In this document: positions 1 to 13,800 of the stretch, piece by piece
Layout of the letters: the number at the start of each line of letters is the position of its first letter
Position numbering within the stretch: the stretch's first letter is position 1
Translations under genes and position numbers: made by a program
Assembly: GCF_001949145.1 (NCBI RefSeq)
Contig: NW_019091417.1
Location: forward strand, 105,077-169,076
DNA: 64,000 nt
Direction: 5' to 3'
DNA from: Acanthaster planci
Lineage: Eukaryota > Echinodermata > Asteroidea > Valvatida > Acanthasteridae
The notes under the pieces: generated by a model
What the model was told of the DNA's origin: nothing
The model's database searches: none
What the model saw: only the letters and a program-made list of their open reading frames with translations

Positions 1-1743
1 GTCATCGTTTGATTGGAATATCAGGAATTCTTTTCAGACATCTAGGGGGCATCTGGTAGTTAACAATACTCTATGGCGTATAGGGATTGGACATGTGGGG
101 GGGGGGTACCCCTCCGTCCCATATCTTGCTGGGTATAGACCAGACCAAAAAGAAAAAGACTGGTCGTGAATGGCAGGATAGAGCTAAGTTCAAAATTTAG
201 AAAACAATGAAGGAAACACCTTGTGCATTAAACCTAAATTGATATTCCATGCCTTAATTGTGCACTCAAGCATGATATTTCATTCAAATACGTAGGTCCT
301 TCCTGTACAAACAATTTGGGCACCTGCTTTTCCAAAAATGCAGAAAAGTGAAAATACTGCACACCGAAATGTGCTTTGTTCATTGGCAACGTAAATCCCC
401 AAAGCCCACTTGCATTATCATGCATATCCCATGTACACAAAAGAATTTATGGCCTTTTGTACTTTGACCGTGCCTTGTTGCCTAGCCCGTTCCTTGACCA
501 CATGGGGATGACATCACACCATGCCATGCACCACGAGCTTGGCTGGAGGTTATTCATGAATATCAAGTGCTTGGCTGAGCAAATTTGATTTCACCATCAA
601 AGTGATTTGCAGCCAGAGGTGGTGTGTCAAAGATAGGATGACACAACGAGAATATAAGCAATTAAGAGTGGACAAGGGATGTACTGTACATGTAAGCTCA
701 TTGTAAGGGCGTGGTAGCTACTAGGGTGGATTTTGCCCCTTTACCGTTTCTCCAATGTCATTGTTTTTACTTAATCAGTAACAGATTGCGCAAATTTAAA
801 GTCAGATTCACCTTCATCAATTTCTGAGTATAGGCCTACACATTGTAAAATGTAAAGTTTTCACTGCAGAGTGTCCATAACCATTGAATTTTCACAGACT
901 GCACATGCGTATTTTCTAATCAGGTGTTTACAGTAAATTTAAATTAGCAAGTCTGAGTTGAAATGTCATAATATGTAGCCCTTTTCCCTTTTGTCATTTG
1001 GTATCTTGCCCTATTTCCCTTTGGGTCGTTCAAACATTTATGCAATTTAAATGCTTACAAGCAATGAATGAATTACGACGTTTTATTCTGAAAGCATTTA
1101 ATTTTCACACACAGAAAAAATAAAAACAAGTGAAGATTTTGTATGAAGAATAAGGCCAATAAAATGCCATTTTATTCACACCGGAACTACTTGACATCTG
1201 TGAGAGCCGGCAGGATCATGATAAAAATACGAGCGAAACGTTTCCCTTGGCATCACATGCTCCTCACATTTATTATGAAATCATAAATAACTGCTTTGAC
1301 AGCCAAGAAATTAGTGGTGTATTCCACTGTTGCACGTCAGTGGATTTTTACATGGTAAATGTGAACTGCTCTCAAATCCTGACCCTCCCCCAAAATGATT
1401 ATTAATTTTTGTAGCTAACCAATTCTAACTTGTGGATAAGAATTTATTTTAAATATGGGATTCTTTCGCTTAGTAATAAAAAGTTGCATTCCAAAAATAT
1501 TTTATCTTTTTATGCATAAGAAAGAATTTCTGAATTTTGTTGACATTTTTGGCACATTATAAAATGATGAAAAGTTATCCCAGTGATTTTCAATGATGCC
1601 AATTCACATTCATAAGGGTTTCTCTCTACAGTTAAAGTGCAAAAAAATGAAAAATGAAACGAAATTTTGACGGCTATGTTACTGGCATGGAACTGCCCAA
1701 TTAAAAGAAAAGACGAATACTCCCCATTCACGTCTCAGCTTAC

Positions 1744-1859
1744 CTGGTTCACTTCCACTACGTTGTAGGTGTATATACCCGGTGTGAGGGACCATCGACA
1801 GAACTCACCCTTCCAACCTCTGTTGATTGCCCCACAGCCTATCCCGCCGATGGGAACCC
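1744..1859 (-). CDS. GBA2: GBA2 coding exon 3
   Basis: This 116-base exon has acceptor cattttacag and donor CAG|gtaagctg. It encodes VPIGGIGCGAINRGWKGEF and CRWSLTPGIYTYNVVEVNQ, the most diagnostic GBA2 signature in the window. The human protein has a Gly where this one has Cys in GGIGxG. It ends in phase 0. The following exon (expected to begin like FTVCLRR) was not found in the remaining 1743 bases and should lie to the left of the window. Confidence 0.94.
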
Positions 1860-4800
1860 CTGTAAAATGAATGGAGTATTCTAATTCTTGATCGGAACAT
1901 GTGTTCCTGTAGTCTTTCCTTGTTTTTAAATATCAATAAAAAGAGCATTAAGAGTTCCAACAAAAGTTGTACAAACAAAATCTCACAAGAGACTACTCTT
2001 TGCTGCTATCAGCCAAAAGTCAAGTCTGAGTTGAGGGGGTTGGGTGGCATCAAACTACAAACAGAGATAAAAGTCCAGTTGATCAAAGAAAGACAAGAAG
2101 ACACCGTTGCAGAAACATTTACATTCCAAAGTAATTGAATACCGTCGTGTTAAATACTCTAGAGGCAAAACATACGTTGGAAGAGCAATAAGAAGAACTG
2201 TTACAGAAAATCGGTGAGTTTAATCGTAGATCGGTTGGAATCTAGACATTATCGTTTCGTTTTATATCAACGTGACGCGATATCAACCGTTAATTAAGAG
2301 GGAGTTCTTACGTACCGCTCCCCAAGTGTTTACAACTTTAAAAAGTGATACAAAACAAAAATCAACAATGTTTCCGCTGGTCTTTAAGAGCGCCTCCGGG
2401 ACTCTACAAAGACAAAGTCAAAACCCAAATCCAAAACAACCCAAACTATAAACTTCATGAAGAAAAACCTTCGCATATGCACAGTCTGACGGGCTAGAAT
2501 TCTCAAACGTCGATTTTCCTACACCGGAGTCTCTAGTCCCTCGTTTAGATACCCAGAACAATTCAGAGATCAACGTATTTGGTTATGAGTCCAAAGACGG
2601 TGTGTTTCCCCTCTACCTATCTAAACAGTGTTTAGACAAAGAACCTGTGAACTTACTATTTCTCAGTAACGTCAAAACCTCCCAATATTGTTGGAAAATA
2701 AACAAGACGCTCCCTTCGTGATCTACGCTGATTTCGAATCTATTTTGAAAAAGGCAGAAGACATCTAAAGCCCCTCTACTACAAAAACAGCAACAACAAA
2801 ACACACAAGCATGTAAGCTGTCTGGTTTTTCTTATGCCTTAGTTCGATGTGACGGTGTCTTCACGAGCCGAGAGATCTATAGAGGCCCGGGCTTTTCAAC
2901 AAGATTCATATAGTCTCTAACCAAAGAAAAAGATGAAATCAACGCCTTGCCTGCTAACCCTAAGCCACTGTCTTGGACTCCAGAAGTACAAAAGTATTTT
3001 GCCACTGTTGGATTTGCGAAAAGCTCTTCTATCCAAACCATCCTTACAACTGTCAATGTCTAATACCCGAAGAACCGACCAGAAGCAAAGAAAGAAGAGT
3101 TTTCTTTTAAAAACCGCAAAGGACACACGGAGTACCTTTCTCTGTATTGTAAATATCGCTTCAACAATTTTTTTAGAAAGGGCAGAGATCACTGTCACGT
3201 GACGGGCAAGTTCAGAGGCGCTGTCTACGCCTGCCGCAATCTCAAAACAGACAGCTATTCCAGTCGTGTTACACAATTTAGAAAACTACGATGCCCACTT
3301 GATTATGCAAGGCGCTTCTACTTTCAACCTAGGCAAACTCTGTTGTATTGCTAAAAACTTCGAAAAGTACATAAGTAAGGCCAATTCAGGGTCATCGACT
3401 CGTTTCACTTGATGGCAACTTCGCTCGAGAAGTTGATCAAAGACTGTCCTCGTTACGCTTTTTTTTTACTCGAAAAATGTTTCGCTGAGCGCAAAGAGCT
3501 TCTTTTACCAAAACGTTTACCCTTACGAATACTGGTACATAAACTCGTTTGAAAAGTTTAAAGAGACGCAGATACCACCGCAAACAGAATTTTATAGCAG
3601 CTTCCAACAAGAAACCATCAGTAAGAAAGACTACGCCAGATCCAAACGAGTTTGGAACACTTTTGATTGTAAGACCTTTCGCGACTACCACGACCTCTAT
3701 GTAGAAAAAGACACGTTGTTACTCGCTGGCGTGTTTGAAAAGTTCCGCAAGGTGTGTCGAGTGAATTATGGTCTCGATCCAGCCAAAATATGTGGCACCC
3801 GGTCTGTCTTGGGACCCTTTGCTGAAAAGCTCTCGCGTCGAGCTAGAGCTACTCACGGACGTCGACGAGCACTTATTTTTTGAACGAGCTAAACGAGGTG
3901 GTATTTCAAGTGTCCCCCCGTCGTATCTGTTGTACCTAGACACCAACAACTTACACAGGTGGGCAGTGTCGCTACCATTGCCTTACCGAAGATTTTGCTG
4001 GGTCAAACAAACCAGACGAGTTTACCACAGAGCACGTGTTGTCGCTCTCTTTAAAATCAGACACCGGCTATTTACTCGAAGTGGACCTGGACTATCCTCA
4101 AGACCTCCACAATTTGCACAACGACTTTCCTTTAGCTCCGGAGAACTTTAAGATACCCACAGATTGGTTTTCTGAGTATCAACGAGACCTTCTGGACCGC
4201 AAACTCACAGAACTAACAGCTACAGTCGATAAGCTTACGTGTACGCTTCTACCTAAGAGCGAGTATGTGGTGCACCATCTTACGCTCCAACTGTACTTGC
4301 GTCTTGGACTCACACTACAAAAAGTACATTGCGTCTTGGCGTATAAGCAAAAGCCTTGCAATCATACAGATAAAAATACTTAACTTCGCATCCAGCCAAC
4401 TCTGACTTTGCGAAAGACTTTTTTTTAATCATGAACAACATTTTTTTGGGGGGGGGAATCGATGGAGAACGTGAGAAGTCGGGTCAACGGTTATTTATTT
4501 CGCGACAAAAAAAAGACGCCAGCAAGTTCAAGCGTCTGTTTTTGCAACCCAGTTACAAAACAACCACGGCTCTCCCAGAGTGTCAGTTGTTGTTTGTCGA
4601 AATGTACAGAACAAAACCACGCTTAACAAGCCGATCTATCGCGGCGTTAGTATTCTCGATGTATCTAGAACGTTCAGGTACAAGTTTTATTACATGCAAC
4701 TAAAACGCGACTATCAAGACAGAGTGCGCTTGCTGTATACAGACACCGATTCTTTGTTTATCGCGGTGTTTACCGTAGACGTGTACGCAGACTTGAAACA

Positions 4801-7800
4801 AATCAAAGGCAATCTGGATTTTTCCAACTACTCACCCGAGCATCCGCTATACGATCCCCAAAACAAAAAAGGTCATTGGTAAATTCTAAGATGAGTTTGG
4901 CTGTAAACTCGTGTCTGAGTGTGTGTGCATCCGACCTAAGATGTATTCCATCTTAACAGTTATCATCCCAACGTTTAAAAAACAAAAGACGTCACTAAAG
5001 TCGTTACGAGCAAACAAATCAGACACTAGGATTACAAAAGCTACTTGTTCCTGTGAGAACTAAAGTTCTTTCAACAATGTTTATTTCGGTCCGAAAAACT
5101 TCTCCTTTAAACCATGAATCAAAACAAATTACCTCTGAGTCCTCTGGATACTAAATGGTTCTTGTTACCAAACAGTGTGTACACTTTAGCTTACGCTCAC
5201 AACAGAATTCAAGCTCAAACCGTAGCAGATCTGGAGGGTAACTCCGTGTCCTTTAGTGTATCTAGAAGCAACGTTAACAACCGTTAAAACATGTATTTGA
5301 AAGTTTTTGTAAAGTACATGTATATACCCCGTGGCAGGCAGATAAATTTGCCACACAGTCTGATCTACGGAATTCTGGAAGTGTCAGTCGACTTGTCGAG
5401 ATCCTGACATATTTTGTCTCACGATGATGACATATTACGGGCAATATGGCGAGACAATGAAATGTTTTATCGTAGGATGAAGACATCCTGTAATGGAAAT
5501 GACAACATCCCGCGATAATTTATGGGATGGGATGACAATATCCTAAAAGTTGGATGACTACATGATGAGTTAATTTATCCTTGGATGACGACATCGTAAA
5601 AGTGATTTGACGACATTATTTATCAATGGGTACCTTGACAAACCACCTCGAAAACAGGTGGCCTGAGATGGTAGAGTTTTCAAAGCATCGTCCTGTTGCC
5701 ATACATGATATTATTTAGATGATGTCTCACCGCCTGTTACAGGTTGTTAGGTAGACATCACACTTGGTAGATGTCTCTGGATGATGACATCCTCATCTAA
5801 TGATTATCGTCATTATCTGAGGATGTCATGGAATGATTGATTTAAATAAACCAATAAGAAATCTCATCATCCAACTTTTACGATGTTGTCATCCTATGAT
5901 AAATTATCTGAGATTGTCATCACCCAACATTTATGATATTGTCATCCCGTGATAAATTATCTCAGGATGTCGACATCTTGTCTTTATTATGTCGTCATCC
6001 CCAGAAAAACATGTCAGGATCTCAACAAGTCGGACGGCACCTCCAGAGCTCCGTAGTTTTCTTAACACGTTCTCACCGCGCTCTAATCGAAGCCGGTTTT
6101 TTTGGGCAAGTGCTTCATAGTGCTTTAGCCTTTCAAGTAGCCTTTAAGACTATAAAAGAAGCAAAACAGTTCTTTCTCTTTGTCCATGTTTAACTTGTTT
6201 TCCTTGTTCTGTTCCTTGTTCACCTTGTCTTTGTCTACCTTGTCAATGCTTTTCTTGCTTTCCTTGTTTTTTCAAATATAAAGAGTTTAAGCAAATCGAT
6301 ACGCAAGGTAACTGCCGGGCACGGCTAAACTCACTTTCGAACTGGAGCTAGACGGAGGATCAGACAACCACCACACTGTTTCGTCTGAACTGAATACTTA
6401 AATCACGTTTACAATGTATAAGAAGGATCACCCCAGGGGCCTCATTGTCGTATTATAAAAAGGTTCTAAAGCCTCTCAACCTTAAATGTCATCAACCAAA
6501 AAAAGACATGTGCGGTATTCGTAGCACACATGGGACTAGTTCCGAAGACAAAAAGCAAGAGCTCAAAACAGAATATGATTGACACATGCAAGACGAAGAA
6601 AACGTCCCTGAGTTGAAAGTACTTGTATGCGAAAGATAAAGCCACTAAATAAGATCAGCACTCTGAAGCCGTGTTTGACCTTGAACAAGTTATCTACCTC
6701 CCGAGGTCAAATAGATCAGAGTTGTTTTAAAAGCGACGTTTGAGTTGTTTCAATTTCACAAAATATAATTTGGGTATTGTCATGTTTCTCATGAGGGACA
6801 AACAGGTCGTGGCTTCTGTGAGCTTGCATCGTATGTTCATTCGTTTTTGAAGCAAGTCGACGCACAGGGCATCAGAGCTGTTGATCTTTTAGCTGATGGT
6901 TGCTTTGGTCAAAATAAGAGATCGATTGTGCCTGCCATGATGATGATATACTTTGTGAACAACTCGAAATCAGTTCAAAGGGTTACTCTTCCCTTTTTAA
7001 AGTGAACCATGGACAATCGAGGGAGATACCATCCACAGTACTATGGAATAAGCATTGTCACGAGTGGGAGAAATATGAGTTCCTTCACAGCCGCTCTCAG
7101 TCATCAAGATGGCAAAAAAAAATCCAACACCTTATCATGTAGTTTCAGTGTCATTACTGATGTTCAAGACTGGAAATCATACAGCCAAAGGCTTGATATT
7201 TTACGAGTGAGGTTCTCAGAGGATGGCAAAAAGTTGAATGGACCAAGTTCAAGTAGGTTCAGGTTGACAAACGTGAAAAAGAGCAGATTTGCTCTCATAC
7301 AGATCCTGCATTTTCAATAGTCGACATAAGGAACAGTCGTCGCCACACAGCGACTTTTGACAGTCAGGCACCAGAGCCTCTTTACACACCTCAGTCTCCA
7401 AAGCTGTTATACGACAAGTTTGAAGATCTGCTAAGCCTCTGCTCCGGACCAACTCCACTCATCTCACATCCACTGACTACCAATCCTTTTATCGTCGACT
7501 TCCACTCCATCCTCGTTAATCTTAAACGTAGCTATCATTACACTGCATATTTTGACATAATTTTAGCTGAAAGTAATTAACAGTCACATTAGTGCCTAGC
7601 GATACACAGACCTACGCTGGTTTGTTCTAGATACACATGCTCACAAATTTCAGTTATCATGCACATCAACTTTTCAAAATGCTTTCGGTTTCATGGAAAC
7701 AAAAACTTAAATAAAGGTGCTCAAACAATTTAAAGTGTCCGCTTGAATTCTTATCCTGTATTGAAAATGCTTGCCTGGTCTGAGATACCGCAGCAGCATT

Positions 7801-10800
7801 CTTCTTTCTGTTAATAGTGGATTTTGTCTTCGTCACTGTTTTGACTTTTTCATGTAAAGTAACTCGTGTAAGTCATTTTTACGGTTGAACTAATATACCT
7901 ATACCGTCAAAACTGAGTAGTGAAAAATAGAAATTAAGACTATTTTGGCTGACCTCAGCTCTTAGTAATTATGAGATTATTTGTGGGAGATTTAAAGACT
8001 GTTACCTTGTAAAATAAATGGAAATGTTGTTTTCATGAAATTTCACTTTTGGAAGATAATGCAATCCAGGTCTAAGATGCTGTCAGCATTTTTCAATTTG
8101 GATTTTTTTACTGCCACTCATTTTGACGGAGATGGATTGGTACAATTATTTTGTATAAAGATAGGCATGTTGGCCTCATCTTTGGCGTTTTACGATTAGT
8201 GATTCAAAAATACCGTCCATTCTGTGTGGACTGAGGGGATTTTTGCTGAAGATTTCGTCAGCTGACTCCAGCTCTTACTCAAATTATCAAATTATTTGGG
8301 GGGGGTTGAAAAGACGAATAAAATAAATGGAAATGTTTGGCAGGAATTTCTCTTTAAAGAAAGCCCGTTAGGTCTGAGATGCCAACAGCATTTGTCTTGC
8401 TCTTTGATACTGTATTTGTCTGTACCGCTAATCAGTTTGAGAGAGAAATTTAATCAACTGGTTGGTAGAATTCTGCTTTTTCTACAGAGGAAGGCTTGCT
8501 TGCTCCGTTTTCGCTGTTTAACTGGCATATCAACTATTTAAACACGGACACGTTGAAGGCTTTCGAGCAATAGGAAGAGCTAAACAAAGTTATTTATGAA
8601 TTTGGAGTAATAAACACGCATAGTGGGATTCTTTGAAACATGCATGGACAGCTTTACATCAGTATATCTTTCGATTACATATGTTTTGTTGTACTGTTTT
8701 ATATGATGAGTTATCATTATTTGGATGGGAAACGAAAAGGTAGCCTAACGATTTTTAAAATAACTGTAAACAAGTGTATAAATTTTCGATTCAGTTAATG
8801 TTGGAGAACAACTTCCATTTTAACAATGTAAATAAGATTTATTTTTAATGTTGGTATATTGCCAATGGGGTAAAAGAAACACGAAGTGTTGATATTCCTG
8901 CAGAGGGATTCTTTGATCCTTTTGTAGAAAATGAATTTACTGAATGAAATATCAAAATAAATGAAAATTATTCTTTGGTCCCTTTTATTGAAAATGAATC
9001 CATTGAAATAAAATATTGAAATAAATGAAAATAAAACCCCTTACGATTCTAGTATAATTGCTGCATTGATCTTGTCGCCTTTCTTGTGAGTGCACATCCG
9101 TGTTGGAAAGGAACATACAAAAGGCCATAATAGATATAGGAAATCTGTAGTAAGAAATATTGTTGAATCGTAAATCATTGAATTGTGAATCGTTAATCGT
9201 TCTTAACCTCTTATGTAGTATGCATGAGCTACAAAAGCATTAATTTATATGTTATCTGTTTGTGCAGAGCTCATTCGGGACCTTTCTAACGATGCAAACG
9301 TTAATCACATTTGAAATATTTCACAAGGAGACGTGAACTGTATCTTTTTGTGGGGTGCGGGAAGTAAGTTTCGGCCACTTTTGGTTTCACGAAGGGACGG
9401 GCATCTTTGTGTGCGGCGCACAAGTAGAATATGACACTTTTGAGTTTTCACGAAGGGACAGGTGTCCTTTTCTATTATTGTACGAATAATTCAATTCATT
9501 CAATAAAAAACCACATTTAATATCAATTTAACCACTGAACAGTCTATCCAATGTGAACAAATCGCGAGATATGCAATTTTTAGGTTTGTTTATCAGGTTT
9601 TTAAGTAAGAATATTTTCAAAGGCGATTATCTCACAATATCATTTTTCTCAGATTCGACACGCCCGTCCCTTTGTGAAAACGGTGACGAATTTTAACGTG
9701 GCACTGAATCACTACAACTTAAATAGAACCAAAAATAACTCGTGACGACAGACTAACCTCGCACAAAATAATCACTGCGTCACCAGGGTTTAGTTTGCAA
9801 AGCAATAACAACGTGGCAATGAGTCACTGCAAACTGAATAGAACCAAAAGTGAATCGTCACGTATGTTTCATTCCAATTCAACGTGTGGAAATTAAGGAC
9901 TTTGACCGTGCGCGGAGGTTACTTGACCGGACCGGACCCTCGTGAACCATATAGAAACGTCCTCAACAACCTGGCAATCCTCTGTTGAGCCTTCTCATAT
10001 GAAGACCTCGTTTACACAAAGTAATTAACAAACGATCACATTGAAACTCTTTGTTTGTGCTCTAGAAGGCTTAAACCGAATAAAACACTGCAGAATCATG
10101 AAAACAAATGCTACATAAATATGAAATTTAGCCTGAAAGTGGTTGCTAAGGTAATAAATTACAATGTATTTCCATTTCAATCGATCACTTGGTCTTTTGC
10201 ACTAAATTTCTCAAGTTTTCCAGAGAGACACTGCATACGACTGACCAGAATCTCAACTACATAGTACAATCAGTTCTATGTGGCTAATTTTTTTGTTCGC
10301 CTTTCATGAGTTATATTTGATACTTCTGCGCAACACAATCTATGTGTTTTACATGCACAAAACCGATCCAGCCACGTACTGCGTGCACGGTACATTGCGG
10401 CCTGTCATGTTTGAGGCGTACCGCGGCGTATGTACAAGTATATGGAAATTTTCGACGGGTGTGGTTCATGCGTGTATATTACATGTAAAACTGGGGATTG
10501 TACCGTGAATTCAACATTTTCCTGCCAATTTTATAGTGACAGCTAGACCTCGGTTCCAATAATAAACTTCATGTTAACTTACTCTACTTTTGTGTTCGTC
10601 TTTCGTTCCCAAGTCACTGAATTCTTACGCTCGCAACTTAGATTATGCGGGATGAACGGAATCGGTGCTGAGTTATAGTACGTCGATATGCAAACGCATC
10701 CGGTTGGGAAGAGAAAAAAATCTAGCGCAAAACAATCAGCAAATCTGAAACCTTCAGACCTATTTCCACCACAGCCCACTTTTTCCAACTTCAGGAAAAC

Positions 10801-13800
10801 TTCCAATTCTTTATTTCGAGCCTTCAAAAATCGAATCAAAACGAGTGGAGACTGCACGACGGGAGGCGCGATGGGTGTGTCCAAAACAGGCACTTTCCAA
10901 CTACTATATTATATTATATTATATTATATTTGATCAATCATTTGATCAATCATTCATACAGATATTCGGGAAAGATAAAGCTGCAAATATATTGAACTCA
11001 CCGTACAGTGTTTTAAAAGGGATTGGCACAATATCGATGAATGGTCGGCGTCCAAGCATCCACATTTTCCACACGAATTTAAGATACCTGCCAATAATAA
11101 AAGAATTCCCCTCTTAATTAAAATGCAAATACTCCATTTAAATCATGACAGAATAAAATTTAAGGTGTGCTGTGAAGCTTTTGTTTACTTACTGCTCTGA
11201 ACATACAAAATAACGAATCAGTGAGGAAGGGAACAGTGAGTTCAGTCAAATGGACACAAAAATGCAGGATGTTTTTGTATACAAAACCATTATGGGTCGA
11301 CGTCCAACATAATTCATCGGCTTCAACGCGTCGCACAGCGCCGCACTCCAGCCTCCCTAGATCCGCCGAAGCGCGGCACCATGCGCCGCTGGAGGACAAC
11401 ATGCATAACAATGTTGTCATTGTTGGATGCACTTCATAGACATGGCGTCCAGCATTCAGTGAACCCGGGGTCCCGCGATAAACAGACAGAAATTTTCAAG
11501 TTTTAAGTAGCACTTACCTGAGAAAGATATAGTTTATAAATTCGTTTTATCTTTATTTTGAAATTCTTACACGAATGATTTGCAGCTCATTTATTTTCAA
11601 CACGGACCCTAAAAATGTAAAAAAAATTAGAGCTTATTTGTCCGTTTGCTAACAGAACAGAAGGCTTTTTCGCATTCTTTTGTACATTTGAGCAACTAAG
11701 GCATCATCACATCAAGTCATTTTCATATATAACACCCCTCTTTTAAGATATCTGCAAAGTTTCAACTTGATAGAACATGTACTTCAGGAGATATTGGGCT
11801 TTAGGCAGTGCACCTTTAATGTCACGTGACTTGTTTCCTGATGACGCCATCACATAAGGTCAATATTCCTCTAGAACATTCCCTTTTCAAGATATCTGCA
11901 AGATTTGAACCTGATCGAATAGCTACTTCAGGAGATATATAGCTTTAAAGACTGCACATTTAATGTCACGTGACTTGTCTCCTGATAATATCATCATCAC
12001 TTGAGGTTAATTTTCCTCCAAAGGCCTTGCGTTTGAAGATATCTGCAAGATTAAAACCCGATAGGACATCTATTTCAGGAGATATAGGGCTGTTAAGGTG
12101 TGCATTTAATATCACGTGACTTTTTCTCCCGATGACGTCATCATCACATAAGGTCAAAACTCCTCTAAAGCACTCTCTTTTCAAGATACATGTGTCTGCA
12201 AGATTTGGACCGGATGGGAAAGCTACTTCAGGAGATATAGGGCCTTAAAGAGTGTATTCTCCGTTGACATGGATCTGCAAACTCCCCCCTTATTTACAAA
12301 ATCATAAATATGCATAACATTATAAAAAACATTATTCTTTGATAATCTCTAACGTAATAATAATTGACTGCACATGTCAGATTTTCTGTGTACAAAAATT
12401 CAGAAAGAGAGTGCAGGACCGCTGTCGATGACATCTGTTGCACTATCCTGGACATTTTGGCGCAAAAACTGAATTTTACTTTTTGTAACTGTGACTAGAA
12501 AGTTGTAATCTGTGATAAACACTAAGAAACCACTCTTGCTTTCAATTGGAAAACGCCATGTGAGATCTGTGAGTTAAGGGTCAAGTGATGTCATTGACTT
12601 CATCATCCGCCGGGTCTGGAGTTCATGACCTAATACGTCCCCACACAGATCAGGTGTCAGCCATATTTTTTAAGCAAACAAAGAGTAGAATCCATGCAAA
12701 ATTAATAACATTTGACATTTCTATAATGTTATTATGAAAAAAGCAAAATATCGGTATTGGACAAAATATGATGTCGACGGTGACTACATTGGTATGTGAT
12801 TTGAATAATATTCTACCCGACCGAATTTAATGGAATATTCAAAATTTAATCATAAATCACATGATGACGTCATCATGACTGAACTATTTACGTATTATCT
12901 TCGATTTATGGGGAATACTACTTTTAACTCTGGGGTAGCTTGGAACAGGTGTGACTTAAGCTGATGAAAAATGGTTGAACCACGTCAGGTTTCAATCTCC
13001 TCTTGACATTGCTTGTGAGCACGAAACCTGTTACCCTCGACAAAATTGCGAGCAGTCTCCACTACTGTAGGTAACATCTCATCGACTGATGGACGTCCCC
13101 ATGTCTTTTGTCATTCTCAAGAGCACTGAGGGCCACGTTCGTACTCTTGAGCTAACGCAGTAATGACAAAATTCACGTTTGCTTTGATGTCCATGGTTTC
13201 TTAACAGTCCAATCAGAATGGCGAAAACGTTTTCATTCATAAACGAACTTTCTTAGGAGGAAGCAGAATAAAAGCTAAGAGCATTGGGGAGTTGGGGAAG
13301 ATTAATGTTGGCTGTTGGCTATCAAGACGTCACCACGTGCAGAAAGCTCAAAGGGGTTCTCAGAAACATCAGCCACAATGAGTGATATACACGTGCTGCG
13401 CCCTCAGTGTTTAAAACACTGTGGCTTTTTTCTGGAATGACTTCACAGTTTTGCTCATGAATATGGAAATCTCATCAGCATAAAAATCAAAAAGGCAGTA
13501 ATGTACCCTCTGAAATTGTGAAACAAAAGTTGAATATGAGGTTAACTAAGACACTAAGGTGCATTTTGAAGGTTCGCATTGAAACAAATTGCTTGCAGCT
13601 ACCCTTAAAATATGTGCAATTTTGACTAGATACAACTAGGCCTATAAACTACAAGTTCATTGACAAGGATACAATGTTACCCAACTTTGAATTAGTTTTA
13701 GGAATAATATAGCTTGCAAAACAATAGGACCGGGGCAATTGAGCATTGACTGGGTAACATGGGTCCCATGTTGCACATAATGGGTCCCAGATGGGCTCAC

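Noticed and set aside
2917-3276. 119-codon minus frame and 89-codon plus frame
   Set aside because: The minus frame is the antisense shadow of the polymerase fossil; the plus frame mixes two shifted pieces of it.
5390-6010. CRISPR-like array
   Set aside because: Units are contiguous and inverted, with no unique spacers, in an animal genome.
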